64,000 nucleotides of DNA from Taibaiella koreensis (GTDB lineage: Bacteria; Bacteroidota; Bacteroidia; Chitinophagales; Chitinophagaceae). The stretch spans positions 372,001 to 436,000 of the forward strand of contig NZ_QVNU01000005.1 in NCBI RefSeq assembly GCF_003545715.1, read 5' to 3'. Shown piece after piece: positions 1-8,268 of this stretch (within the stretch, counting starts at the first letter, position 1; the number at the start of each line of letters is the position of its first letter). Made by a program: the position numbers and the translations under genes. The notes beneath the pieces were generated by a model. That model saw nothing but the letters and a program-made list of their open reading frames with translations, made no database searches and had not been told where the DNA came from.

Positions 1-1380
1 CTTGTTCTTTTTCTCAAGACCACCGATCACACGGTCGATGGCATCGTTGAAATCCTGCATCCGTACCTCGCTCTGTCCTTTACGGGCAGCGATAAGCGCC
101 GCTTCGTTGCAGATGTTGGCGATATCGGCGCCGGCAAAGCCAGGTGTCTGGGAAGCCAGCTTTTTGATGTCGAGATCGGCCGCTTTCTTGATGGGCTGCA
201 GATGCACGTTAAATATTTTTTCCCTTCCATTCACATCGGGCACGTCGATCGAGATCTGGCGGTCGAAGCGGCCGGGACGCAGCAGGGCGCTGTCGAGTAC
301 ATCGGGACGGTTGGTCGCCGCCAGGATGATGATGCCACTGTCGCCGCTGAAGCCGTCCATTTCCACGAGCAGCTGGTTCAGGGTATTTTCGCGCTCGTCG
401 TTGCTCATGACGGCATTTTTGCCACGGGCACGGCCTATAGCGTCAATTTCATCAATGAATACGATACAGGGCGCTTTATCTCTGGCCTGCTTGAACAGGT
501 CGCGCACACGGCTGGCGCCTACGCCTACAAACATCTCCACAAAATCGGAACCCGACATGGAGAAGAAGGGCACCTGAGCTTCACCGGCAACGGCTTTGGC
601 CAGCAGGGTCTTACCGGTACCGGGAGGGCCTACCAGCAGCGCTCCTTTGGGTATCTTACCACCAAGGGAAGTATATTTTTTCGGATTTTTAAGGAAATCC
701 ACGATCTCCATTACCTCTACTTTGGCTTCATCCAAACCGGCAACATCGTTGAACGTGATATTGACCTTGGTCCCTTTTTCAAAAAGCTGCGCTTTGCTTT
801 TACCAATGCTGAAGATACCGCCACCGGCACCGCCACCCGCTGGTCCCATTTTACGGAAAATGAGCACCCACATAGCGATCAGGATAATGAGCGGTAGCAG
901 GGCCGTGCTGAGGAAATCGCGGAAAAAGCTACCCCTGTTTTCCACCTCAACGGGGACCTGGGGCTTGCCTTCGGCGGCATATGCCTTCATTACATCCTGA
1001 AAGTTGCGGTCAAACACATCGTAGGAGCCGATATTGAACTTAAAGTCGGGCTCATCGGCATTGCGGTTGTTGAACATGGGGTTACGCTGGTTGGCATTGG
1101 CCGGCGCATCATGACGATAGAGGTATACTTCGGCGATCTCCTTATTTACGATCACCACTTTCTTTACGTTGCCTTTATCCAGGTAGTTTTGCCTGAACTC
1201 CAGGAAAGAGGTCTTCTTTTCTGAAGACTGGATATTGCTGCCAAAAATATTGAGTCCCAGCAGGGCAACGACAATAAGGCCGTAAATCCAGTACATGTTG
1301 AATTTAGGGCCTTTCCGTTTCGGGTTGTTATCATAACCGGGCGGCAACCCACCGCCCTGTCTGTTTTTATTATCTTCCAT
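1..1380 (-). CDS. ftsH: ATP-dependent zinc metalloprotease FtsH (3' end beyond window)
   Basis: Membrane-anchored AAA+ protease that extracts and degrades membrane and misfolded proteins. The visible 460 residues start at ATG (1378-1380) and cover a Gly/Pro-rich N-terminus, a first membrane segment at about 30-48, a periplasmic domain, a second membrane segment at about 158-175, then the AAA domain with Walker A GPPGTGKT (251-258), Walker B IVFIDEID (306-313) and the second region of homology ending in RPGRFDR (368-374). The HExxH zinc-protease domain lies past the left edge, so the gene is cut by the window and not broken. It is followed in the same direction of reading upstream by rsfS, a neighbourhood common in Bacteroidota. 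Identity is secure; nothing can be said about the missing protease half. Confidence 0.97.
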   Translation of the reverse strand, partial: MEDNKNRQGGGLPPGYDNNPKRKGPKFNMYWIYGLIVVALLGLNIFGSNIQSSEKKTSFLEFRQNYLDKGNVKKVVIVNKEIAEVYLYRHDAPANANQRNPMFNNRNADEPDFKFNIGSYDVFDRNFQDVMKAYAAEGKPQVPVEVENRGSFFRDFLSTALLPLIILIAMWVLIFRKMGPAGGGAGGGIFSIGKSKAQLFEKGTKVNITFNDVAGLDEAKVEVMEIVDFLKNPKKYTSLGGKIPKGALLVGPPGTGKTLLAKAVAGEAQVPFFSMSGSDFVEMFVGVGASRVRDLFKQARDKAPCIVFIDEIDAIGRARGKNAVMSNDERENTLNQLLVEMDGFSGDSGIIILAATNRPDVLDSALLRPGRFDRQISIDVPDVNGREKIFNVHLQPIKKAADLDIKKLASQTPGFAGADIANICNEAALIAARKGQSEVRMQDFNDAIDRVIGGLEKKNK

Positions 1381-1520
1381 AATCTCCAAGATTGTTTACT
1401 GCTCTTCCCGCATTATTTTATGGGAAGCAATAAACGGTAAACTGTACGCCTGCCCTACTGTGGTCCGATCCGGAACAGGAAGGGCGCTATCTAAATATAA
1501 AAAGCCGGTCTGGGGGAATG

Positions 1521-1925
1521 TTAAGCCGTAGCAGGATGTTCCATTTTTTCAGCGTCCAGCCACAACCCCTCCAGATCGTAAAATTTACGTTCGTCCCGCT
1601 GAAAAACGTGCACTACAATATTGACGTAGTCGACCAGGGTCCACAACTGCCCCGATTCCATATGATAAGGCTTTTCCTCGCAGGCCTTCCTTACTTCCTC
1701 CTCTACGTTAGCAGCGATCGCATTGATCTGTATATGCGACTGCGCCTCGCACAAAATAAAAAAATCTGCCACCGCTTCATCGATCTTCCTGAGATCCAAT
1801 GAAACGATCTGCTCCCCTTTTTTATCCTGGATGGCTTTAATGATGGTTTTGAATAATCTGCTGTTGCGGTTAAGGCGTATATCAGACTTGATACGGTTTT
1901 TCAGTGAACTGATGATTTTCTCCAA
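1521..1925 (-). CDS. rsfS: Ribosomal silencing factor RsfS
   Basis: 134-residue RsfS/Iojap-family protein, which binds ribosomal protein L14 (uL14) and blocks subunit joining when nutrients are low. The family core is visible as KKGEQIVSLDLRKIDEAVADFF near residues 35-57 and the later segments QINAIAANVEE and WTLVDYVNIVVHVF. The only possible start in this frame is TTG at 1923-1925, because an in-frame TAA lies two codons upstream and the next methionine is inside the conserved domain. It is divergent from birA across 57 bp and lies just upstream of ftsH on the same strand, 140 bp away. Family assignment is firm; the TTG start is inferred from the lack of an alternative. Confidence 0.93.
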   Translation of the reverse strand: MEKIISSLKNRIKSDIRLNRNSRLFKTIIKAIQDKKGEQIVSLDLRKIDEAVADFFILCEAQSHIQINAIAANVEEEVRKACEEKPYHMESGQLWTLVDYVNIVVHVFQRDERKFYDLEGLWLDAEKMEHPATA

Positions 1926-1982
1926 TGCTTAGTGCGAATATGCGTTATTGAATTATATTGCGTTCAAAATTAAGGAATCTTT

Positions 1983-2753
1983 TTGGCACAAAACGTAGAA
2001 AATACATTTCCCAAGTGGCTTCACTACTTTGATACTATAGATAGTACCAACAATTATGCCATGCAGCGTATCGACGACGGATTGGCACAGCAGGGTGAAG
2101 TGATATGGGCGGCGCACCAGTTGCAGGGTAAGGGGCAAAGGGGTAAAAAATGGGAAAATGACGAAGGAAATGTAATGATGAGCCTGATATTGAAGCCGGT
2201 AATCCCCACGGAGCGGCAGTTTATACTGAGCGCCGCCGTGGCCCTCACGATTGCTAAATATTTACAAACGCTTTCTGACCGGTGGCAGGTTGCCATAAAG
2301 TGGCCCAATGATATTTATCTGAATGACAAAAAGGCATGTGGCATCCTGATCGAAAATGTATTCCGGGGTATGCATTGGGCTTATTCGGTGGCAGGTATTG
2401 GCTTGAATGTCAACCAAACCGCCTTCCCGCCGGAGCTAACGCGGGCCACCTCGATGGCCATGGTTTCGGGCCGGCAGTTTGATCTTACCGAGATCATTAC
2501 CGATATCCGATCGGGCGTGCTCAACCTGTTGCAGCCGCTTGGCCCCGACCGCTACCCTGCCCTGCTGGCGGATTATAATAAGCTCCTTTTTCGGCGGGAC
2601 AAAGAAACACAGTTTGCCGAAAAGGCTACCGGCAGGGTATTCGAAGCCTTCGTACAGGAGGTAAATGTGGAAGGACAGCTCGTGCTGCTCACCCATAAAG
2701 GGATTGAAAAATACCAGTTCGGCGCGCTGGAGTGGCTATTATCACCTCAATAA
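1983..2753 (+). CDS. birA: Biotin--[acetyl-CoA-carboxylase] ligase (class I, no DNA-binding domain)
   Basis: 256-residue biotin protein ligase that adenylates biotin and attaches it to the carboxyl-carrier lysine of acetyl-CoA carboxylase. Motifs in order: IDSTN at 19-23, the biotinyl-AMP loop GKGQRGKKW at 49-57, KWPND at 106-110 and KKACGILIE at 116-124. There is no N-terminal helix-turn-helix, so it is the monofunctional type and not the E. coli repressor type. The start must be TTG at 1983: an in-frame TAA sits at 1971-1973, there is no ATG or GTG between, and the next Met follows the IDSTN motif. A purine-rich TAAGGA (1971-1976) sits six bases upstream. The 3' end overlaps the convergent gene by 7 bp. 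Confidence 0.94.
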   Translation: MAQNVENTFPKWLHYFDTIDSTNNYAMQRIDDGLAQQGEVIWAAHQLQGKGQRGKKWENDEGNVMMSLILKPVIPTERQFILSAAVALTIAKYLQTLSDRWQVAIKWPNDIYLNDKKACGILIENVFRGMHWAYSVAGIGLNVNQTAFPPELTRATSMAMVSGRQFDLTEIITDIRSGVLNLLQPLGPDRYPALLADYNKLLFRRDKETQFAEKATGRVFEAFVQEVNVEGQLVLLTHKGIEKYQFGALEWLLSPQ

Positions 2754-3631
2754 TCGCTGATCTGCTGCAATCCTTTATCTTTCAATTGCTGCAGCACATG
2801 CGCCGGCAGCTCTGGACTGCTCAGGGCCAGGTCCACCGATATTTTTTCAAACGCTTTGGCCGGCACACGGTCAAACAGCTCATTGAGGGCTACCGGGTCG
2901 CCATTGAAGCTGACGCAAGTGCTTACAAAGTTCATCTGGTCTATACTAAACCCATTTTGCTTCAGCTTGCTGGTGGCATCTTTTAGCCGGCCAATAAAAT
3001 GCCGCTGCCGGATGAAGGTGGTGCTGTTCATGATGATAAAGATATAATCGGCGTAGGCGGTGATCTTTCCATAGTACAGGTGATTGTCCTTACCGGAGCG
3101 TTCGACCAGGTACTCATCGCCCGATTTATAGATCTCCATGGCCGAGCGCCGTACCCGCTCTTCCTTGTGACCCGGTCCGCTCAGCGGTAGATTACTGTTG
3201 TAGCAATACCAATAGCCCACCAGGTGATCCAGCAGGTTCCTGTTGACGGTGCCCAGCGGAATATTGATCTTCAATTCGTGAAAGCTGAAGCTGGCTGCGG
3301 CATTGCTCAGAAAATCCATATAGCTGTCGTAACCCAGCAAGGCAGCGATCGTATTCATTTTGCCAAAATTGGGGCTGCTGATACCCTGCAATGCCTTCCC
3401 TGTACCGGCAGCCTTGAGCCGCTTGATGACGAGATGCTCGTAAAAATAATTATCGCCCAGGAAGGCGACCTCCTGCTGCAGGTGCTGATGCTTTTGCTGC
3501 AGCTTGTTGAATTCCGACGAGATATACAGCCACTCTGCTTTGGATACTTCTTCCCAGGCATTCTTGCGGATAAAATGATGTGCGATATAATTCATTAGCC
3601 GTTCCAGGTGGGCCAGCTCCTCTTTGCTCAT
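2747..3631 (-). CDS. Hypothetical protein, 294 aa
   Basis: Not recognised. A soluble-looking protein with no signal peptide or membrane segment. The N-terminal ~75 residues are mostly helical and charged (lysine, glutamine, glutamate). The middle carries an aromatic stretch around residues 140-165 (HLVGYWYCYN) and a beta-rich part. The last seven bases overlap the end of birA in convergent orientation. A good promoter candidate (TTG-N19-TATTTTCG) lies just upstream at 3647-3676, which supports it as a real, separately transcribed gene with ATG at 3629-3631. No catalytic motif is visible, so no function is proposed. Confidence 0.8.
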   Translation of the reverse strand: MSKEELAHLERLMNYIAHHFIRKNAWEEVSKAEWLYISSEFNKLQQKHQHLQQEVAFLGDNYFYEHLVIKRLKAAGTGKALQGISSPNFGKMNTIAALLGYDSYMDFLSNAAASFSFHELKINIPLGTVNRNLLDHLVGYWYCYNSNLPLSGPGHKEERVRRSAMEIYKSGDEYLVERSGKDNHLYYGKITAYADYIFIIMNSTTFIRQRHFIGRLKDATSKLKQNGFSIDQMNFVSTCVSFNGDPVALNELFDRVPAKAFEKISVDLALSSPELPAHVLQQLKDKGLQQISDY

Positions 3632-3646
3632 AATACGATTTTAATA

Positions 3647-3676
3647 CGAAAATAAGGCTTCGGAGGATTATTACAA
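3647..3676 (-). promoter_or_regulatory. Candidate Bacteroidota promoter for the 294-aa gene
   Basis: On the minus strand a TTG (3674-3676) is followed after exactly 19 bp by TATTTTCG (3647-3654), close to the -33 TTG / -7 TAnnTTTG pattern of the Bacteroidota primary sigma factor. It lies 16 bp upstream of the ATG. Confidence 0.5.
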
Positions 3677-3729
3677 GACGTTCATCTTATGGCCTTACCG
3701 GAGCTTTGTTCCAACTAAAAAGATTAATT

Positions 3730-4473
3730 ATGGAACAAACGACAATTTACAGCTGCAGCCGGGAACAGCTGGCACTATGGCAAAAGATAGCCGCCTTCCG
3801 GTTCGACGAGCCCGGCGCCTCTTTCCCCTTTTCCCGCAAGCTGGCCAGCGAAAACGGCTGGACTTACGCTTTCAGCCAGGAGGCCATTGAAGAATACCGG
3901 AAATTCATTTTCCTCTGCTGCATTTCGCCGCATGGCGCTTCTCCATCGAAAGTGATCGACGAAGTATGGCACCTGCATCTTCTCTATACGCAAAATTACT
4001 GGCAGGCCTTTTGCCGGGACACGCTGGGACAGGACATCCACCACCATCCCTCACGCGGCGGCCCCGAAGAAAAAGAAAAGCATGAGCACTGGCAAACGGA
4101 TACGCTGACCCTTTACCTCCGCACCTTCGGCTACGATGCGCCGGAACGTTTCTGGGACGAAACGCATGAACCACTACCAGCACGGAACAACAAATGGCAA
4201 CGAGCCTTACAACGCCTCTCTCTCCTGCTCCTGGTTATTTTCCCCATTTTATTCCTTACCGGCTGCAGTGATGGCGAGGTCGCCTTTACTCCCATCATCG
4301 CCATTTTCCTGTTGCTCATGGGCATATTCTCTTCCAAGGCACAAAACAGCTACGAACAGGAACAGAAGAAACACAACCGGGATAGTGGCGGCGGATGCAG
4401 CAGCGATGGTGGCAGCAGCTGTGGTAGTAGCTGCAGCAGCGGATGTGGCGGCTGTGGTGGTGGTGGCGATTGA
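3730..4473 (+). CDS. GRDP-like (DUF1399-type) membrane protein with Cys/Gly/Ser-rich tail
   Basis: 247 residues from ATG 3730; the frame can be extended eight codons to a TTG but the ATG is preferred. Residues 5-100 resemble the glycine-rich-domain-containing (GRDP/DUF1399) family, with the hallmark DEVWHLHLL at 77-85 and a later His-rich stretch. Two membrane segments follow at about 163-178 and 186-200. The protein ends in a tail (219-247) made almost only of Gly, Ser and Cys, with seven cysteines. The role of the family in bacteria is unknown. The gene is followed after 29 bp by a small membrane-protein gene that is probably cotranscribed. The family assignment rests on the WHLH motif and general layout. 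Confidence 0.75.
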   Translation: MEQTTIYSCSREQLALWQKIAAFRFDEPGASFPFSRKLASENGWTYAFSQEAIEEYRKFIFLCCISPHGASPSKVIDEVWHLHLLYTQNYWQAFCRDTLGQDIHHHPSRGGPEEKEKHEHWQTDTLTLYLRTFGYDAPERFWDETHEPLPARNNKWQRALQRLSLLLLVIFPILFLTGCSDGEVAFTPIIAIFLLLMGIFSSKAQNSYEQEQKKHNRDSGGGCSSDGGSSCGSSCSSGCGGCGGGGD

Positions 4474-4502
4474 GCCGGACAATAACCTTAAAATAAATTC
4501 AT

Positions 4503-4883
4503 ATGCTATATAAGACTTCTGATAAAACACCAGACCCCGGTTTGCTTTTCCTCTGTTGTGCGGGCTATTTGCTGTTGCCTTGCCTGGCGGCAGGACTACT
4601 TTTCGGACAAGTTTTTCCCTTCTTTTTGAAAGGTCCGCAATTCCTGGTGTTTTACCTTATCCACATGGCCATTGCCTGCGGTATCTTACTGCTCCTGAAG
4701 CAGCGCGCGCTACCGGTACGAACATGCGCCAACTGGTTCCTGGCGCTGACCTATATCGTAGCGCTGGCCCGCATAACACAAGGATGGTTGCATCACAGAC
4801 CGGTAGGCTTCCTGGTGCTGCTGCTCCTGCTGCATTTGCTGCTCCTTGGAGGTCTTGCCCGCTTTACCGCTCGGTCCCGGTAA
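4503..4883 (+). CDS. Small integral membrane protein, 126 aa
   Basis: Unrecognised protein with about four hydrophobic segments (near residues 14-32, 45-64, 79-91 and 100-117) and a basic C-terminus. It follows the GRDP-like gene by 29 bp on the same strand with no terminator between, so the two probably form one transcript and may act together at the inner membrane. It could be a conserved partner of the TIGR04222/GRDP-type membrane proteins, but the sequence gives no specific motif. Confidence 0.65.
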   Translation: MLYKTSDKTPDPGLLFLCCAGYLLLPCLAAGLLFGQVFPFFLKGPQFLVFYLIHMAIACGILLLLKQRALPVRTCANWFLALTYIVALARITQGWLHHRPVGFLVLLLLLHLLLLGGLARFTARSR

Positions 4884-4933
4884 GCAAACCCTCCGAAGAC
4901 CGGTATTCCGGATAATGACCATAATACCAATGA

Positions 4934-4961
4934 AAAAGCTGCCCGGGTACCCGGACAGCCT
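4934..4961 (-). terminator. Rho-independent terminator of the lipoprotein gene
   Basis: GC-rich stem (AGCTGCCCGGGT / ACCCGGACAGCCT with one bulge); read on the minus strand it is followed by TTTTT. It lies 23 bp past the stop of the lipoprotein gene. Confidence 0.65.
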
Positions 4962-4983
4962 TACGTTCTTTATAGCAGCCTGC

Positions 4984-5346
4984 TTACTTTTTCAGGTCTT
5001 CTTTTACTTCTTTGGCTTTCTCTTCTACTTTCTTAGCCCCTTTCTGAGCCGCTTCCTTCACATCTTTTGCGGCCTCTTTTGTACCTTCTTTCACATCCTT
5101 GGCAGTCTCTTTAATCCCTTCCTTAACATCTTTAGCCGTTTCTTTGGCATCTTTCACAGCGGTATCGACTTTCTGTCCCACTGTATTATCCGGTGTGGTT
5201 GTCGTTTCCGTAGTTGTCGTTGTTGTGGTGGTACCTTCAGGAGTTGCGGTGGTATCGGTCTTCGTTTCGGAGGTAGTTGATTCCGAGTTGCAGGCTGTGA
5301 ACGAAATAGCAGCCGCTACTGCAAATACAAGACTTAATTTTTTCAT
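4984..5346 (-). CDS. Lipoprotein with Thr-rich linker and LEA-like 11-mer repeats
   Basis: 120 residues. A signal peptide ends in a lipobox (SFTAC, Cys19), so it should be lipid-anchored. Residues ~24-55 are a Thr/Glu/Pro linker, mostly threonine. Residues ~58-118 are a highly charged amphipathic helix built from repeats of the type AKDVKEGIKET, with Ala/Lys/Glu period 11 as in group 3 LEA and apolipoprotein-like proteins. Such proteins are linked to desiccation or osmotic stress and membrane contact, but that is family knowledge and not seen here. It is a single-gene unit between terminator 4934-4961 and gmk. Confidence 0.8.
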   Translation of the reverse strand: MKKLSLVFAVAAAISFTACNSESTTSETKTDTTATPEGTTTTTTTTETTTTPDNTVGQKVDTAVKDAKETAKDVKEGIKETAKDVKEGTKEAAKDVKEAAQKGAKKVEEKAKEVKEDLKK

Positions 5347-5386
5347 GAGCTTAATGTTTTAGAGCAGCAAAAATGCAATAATTTCT

Positions 5387-5965
5387 CTATACCAACACAT
5401 CCTTTTGCAAAAAATTACTGATTACGGCCATCGTCTCTTCAATAGCATTTTCAAGATTGTCGTTGACAATGATACGATCGAAGCGATCGGCGAAGCTGAG
5501 CTCATAGGCAGCCTTGTCCAGGCGTTCCTGCAAGGTTTCGGGCGTTTCTGTTCCTCTTGCCGAAAGCCGCCGCCGCAATTCTTCTATCGATGGCGCCTGT
5601 ATAAACAGGGATATTGCTTTTTCGCCGTACTGCGCTTTTATGTTCAGCGCACCCAGCACATCGATATCGACCAGGGGCGCCTTATCTTCCGACCATATAC
5701 GGTCGACTTCGGAGCGCAAGGTGCCATAATATTTGCCGGTATACACCATTTCCCATTCTATGAAGGCGTCGGCCTCGATCTTCTGCTTAAAATCTGTTTC
5801 GCTGAGAAAATAGTAATCCTTGCCATGGACCTCTCCCGGGCGGGGCTGGCGTGTGCAGGCCGAGATGGAAAAGCCCAGGCTGCCGGCATGCCGCTGCAGC
5901 AATTGCCGCACAATAGTCGTTTTTCCCGAACCCGAAGGCGCAGTAATGATAATGATCTTATTCAA
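5387..5965 (-). CDS. gmk: Guanylate kinase
   Basis: 192-residue GMP kinase (GMP + ATP to GDP + ADP), essential for GTP and dGTP synthesis. The P-loop PSGSGKTT is at 10-17. The GMP-binding region follows as STRQPRPGE-like SACTRQPRPGEVHGKDYYF (35-53) and the lid region contains RLSARGTETPE. The length is typical. The start is TTG at 5963-5965: the P-loop begins nine residues later, and no upstream ATG/GTG extends the frame. It lies 20 bp downstream of the TlpA-like gene on the same strand, so the two may be cotranscribed. Confidence 0.96.
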   Translation of the reverse strand: MNKIIIITAPSGSGKTTIVRQLLQRHAGSLGFSISACTRQPRPGEVHGKDYYFLSETDFKQKIEADAFIEWEMVYTGKYYGTLRSEVDRIWSEDKAPLVDIDVLGALNIKAQYGEKAISLFIQAPSIEELRRRLSARGTETPETLQERLDKAAYELSFADRFDRIIVNDNLENAIEETMAVISNFLQKDVLV

Positions 5966-5985
5966 TTGTCTTGGTTGAAAAGCCC

Positions 5986-6576
5986 TTATTTTTTGGAAGT
6001 CTTAGCGCTTTTGCCGGCTGCTTTGGTTGACTTTGCCGGTGCACTTTTACCATCGTCCAGGTATTTGCTGATATCGGCAGCAGCCAGCGAAGAGGTGGCA
6101 TACTTTGCGAGTATGGTACCATCGGGCCCCAGCAGGAATGCCTGGGGAATGAACTGGATACCATAAATGCTTACGGCATCGCTGCTCCATTTCTTCAGGT
6201 CGCTGGTATGATAGGGCCAGGCCAGGCCGTCGGCAGCTATGGCCTGCATCCAGGATTCCTTACGATTATCAAGCGATACGCTGAAAACAGTGAAGCCGTT
6301 AGGTGCTTTTTTGAATTTCTGATCTTTAAAACGGTTGTAGGTTGCTACCAGCTCCGGATTGGACATACGGCAGGGGCCGCACCAGCTGGCCCAGAAGTCG
6401 AGCAGGATATAGCGGCCCTTATTCACCTCCTTAAGGGAGATGGTTTTGCCTTCAGGATTGCTGAAGGCAAGCTCAGGAGCCGGTTGGCCTACAGCCATTT
6501 TGGTGTTCTCGTATTGCGCTTTTGCCGTAAAGGAAAGGGCGGTGGCAAGGGCCAGCAGGCCAAAAATCTTTTTCAT
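5986..6576 (-). CDS. TlpA-like periplasmic thioredoxin/peroxiredoxin-fold protein
   Basis: 196 residues from ATG 6574-6576; the longer frame adds 23 residues that do not look like a signal peptide. A signal peptide (1-20, ending TAKAQ) is followed by an AhpC-TSA/TlpA fold with the redox motif WCGPC at 65-69 inside FWASWCGPCRMSNPEL. The C-terminus is an Ala/Lys/Ser tail. Proteins of this type reduce or form disulfides in the periplasm and serve cytochrome maturation or general thiol exchange. A -7 element sits at 6652-6659. It stands directly upstream of gmk. Confidence 0.88.
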   Translation of the reverse strand: MKKIFGLLALATALSFTAKAQYENTKMAVGQPAPELAFSNPEGKTISLKEVNKGRYILLDFWASWCGPCRMSNPELVATYNRFKDQKFKKAPNGFTVFSVSLDNRKESWMQAIAADGLAWPYHTSDLKKWSSDAVSIYGIQFIPQAFLLGPDGTILAKYATSSLAAADISKYLDDGKSAPAKSTKAAGKSAKTSKK

Positions 6577-6651
6577 ATCGTACCGGATGGCATCTACCGA
6601 TGCTGTGGTGTGAACAATAAAGTAAACCTTGCAGGCATGCTGCAAGGCTCA

Positions 6652-6659
6652 CAAAAGTA
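6652..6659 (-). promoter_or_regulatory. Candidate -7 element upstream of TlpA-like gene
   Basis: TACTTTTG on the minus strand matches TAnnTTTG. It lies about 75 bp upstream of the ATG; no clear TTG is found 19-20 bp further up, so this is weak. Confidence 0.3.
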
Positions 6660-6676
6660 AAACTTTTTTGGTATCG

Positions 6677-8125
6677 CTACTCATAGCAGCCGGCAGAGGG
6701 CGGATTGCCCCTGGGCTTGCCATCAAAGTCTACAGTAAGGCCGGGAATGACCTGGCCGGCGCCCTTAGCGGGAGAGCCTTCCTGCAGGTGATAGTTGGCC
6801 TTGCTGTAATCGACAAAAAGCGGGTCCTGGTTCAGCTTGTTGTTGCTTACAGCTACAAAGCCGGGTATCGGTTCCGTCGATTTCAGCAGGCAATTGCCGA
6901 GCGTAACGGCAGCCGGGCTTTCCGGCTTTGCATCGATGAAAATCTCATCTGTAAGCGAACCATAAACAATGCAGTTACGGATATCGGCGGTAAGCGGATG
7001 GCTATCGTAAGTGGTTTGACCCGTAGGAATATAGTTCAGCACTGCCATACTCAGGTTCTCGGTATGGGAAAGATAAGAGCTGCCGTAGGTACCAATGGTA
7101 CAGAAGCGCATTTTGTAGTTACCGCCGTCAAAGAACATGACGTTCTCTCCCCCGCATTCGGTGATCCGGCAGTTGTCAGCCTGTAGCGAGCTGTTGAAGG
7201 CCAGGATGCCATAGCCCTGCGAAGAATAAATGACCGAGTTGTTGATGGTGAGCTTGGGCGTACCATTCTTTACCGTGTCGGCATCGATCTGTATGGTAGC
7301 GCCCTGCGCCGCCTGGCCGTTCAGGGTGGTAATGGCTCCCCCGTTTTTGAATACGGCATGGTTGATCACATTGCCATAGCTTTGCTTAAAGAAGTAAAGA
7401 CCGCCCCACTGCCCCGGTATATCGATATAGTCGCCTATCCATACCAGGGGATCCAGCCGGTCGCCCTGGAAAATGACGCTATCGGCAGCAGTGCCGTTGA
7501 TCTTGAGCGTACCCAGCACGTACAAGCGGGAATCGCGGTGCACATATACCCTTGCGCCGGCCGGTATGGTAAGGGTCTGACCTTCGTCTACCACGGCATT
7601 ATGCACGATCACATAAGGCTTATCTGTGCGCCAGGTCTGCGTTTGCAGCACACTGTCGCGGATATAGTAGGCATTTTGGCCGTAGGCCATCAGGGGTAAG
7701 GAAAAATCTTTTCCATTAAGGGTGACCACCAGGTCGTCGTCTACCACAAAAGGGTCGTTCTCGTTGGTAGGATCGATCGTGATCGCAGCAAATACCCATA
7801 CGCTATCGTTGCCTGCTACTTCGACATCCCGGATCTCCTTCCCCGGCTGACCATTTACATTGAGCCGGTAAGGCGACTTTTCCCCTTTCCGCAACCGGAT
7901 AGAGCTGAGCATTATTTTATCTTTCTGCTTGTTAAAGATACGGATGCTGCGCGTGGCGCTGCCCTGCTGCGTAAATACGGTGTCGAAAGTAAGCGTATCG
8001 AGAGAGAAGGCGATCTCACCACCCGAAGTGAGGAACTTTTCCTTACGGCAGGAAGTAGAAATGGCGATCACCAGCAGCAGTATAGCCAGGGGAAATAACC
8101 AATGTCGTAAACGTTTCAATTGCAT
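6677..8125 (-). CDS. Right-handed beta-helix lipoprotein
   Basis: 482 residues with a hydrophobic N-terminus and lipobox ISTSC (Cys26), so it is probably an outer-membrane or periplasmic lipoprotein. Residues ~35-150 form a beta-sandwich-like region. Residues ~165-440 look like a parallel beta-helix: repeated short strands with Asn/Gly turns such as GTLKINGTAADSVIF, LTINNSVIYSSQGYGIL and LQADNCRITECGG, as in pectate-lyase-like folds. No catalytic residues can be assigned, so it may bind or hydrolyse polysaccharide or be structural. It precedes the TlpA-like gene on the same strand by about 100 bp. Confidence 0.8.
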   Translation of the reverse strand: MQLKRLRHWLFPLAILLLVIAISTSCRKEKFLTSGGEIAFSLDTLTFDTVFTQQGSATRSIRIFNKQKDKIMLSSIRLRKGEKSPYRLNVNGQPGKEIRDVEVAGNDSVWVFAAITIDPTNENDPFVVDDDLVVTLNGKDFSLPLMAYGQNAYYIRDSVLQTQTWRTDKPYVIVHNAVVDEGQTLTIPAGARVYVHRDSRLYVLGTLKINGTAADSVIFQGDRLDPLVWIGDYIDIPGQWGGLYFFKQSYGNVINHAVFKNGGAITTLNGQAAQGATIQIDADTVKNGTPKLTINNSVIYSSQGYGILAFNSSLQADNCRITECGGENVMFFDGGNYKMRFCTIGTYGSSYLSHTENLSMAVLNYIPTGQTTYDSHPLTADIRNCIVYGSLTDEIFIDAKPESPAAVTLGNCLLKSTEPIPGFVAVSNNKLNQDPLFVDYSKANYHLQEGSPAKGAGQVIPGLTVDFDGKPRGNPPSAGCYE

Positions 8126-8225
8126 ACACGCAAAAATGAGATAAAAATAAATAACGGTAAAATATCGGCAATAGTATTTTTAAGCGACAGGCCAGGCGAT
8201 ATATTGGCCCGGATGCTTCAAAAGA

Positions 8226-8255
8226 AGAGGCTGTCCGGTTGGGGACAGCCTCTTT
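8226..8255 (-). terminator. Terminator hairpin after the sterol-desaturase gene
   Basis: Perfect 12-bp stem (AAGAGGCTGTCC / GGACAGCCTCTT) with a 6-base loop, 14 bp past the stop of the 8269-9261 gene. On the minus strand it is followed by CTTTTG. Confidence 0.65.
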
Positions 8256-8268
8256 GCATTTGCTATTT

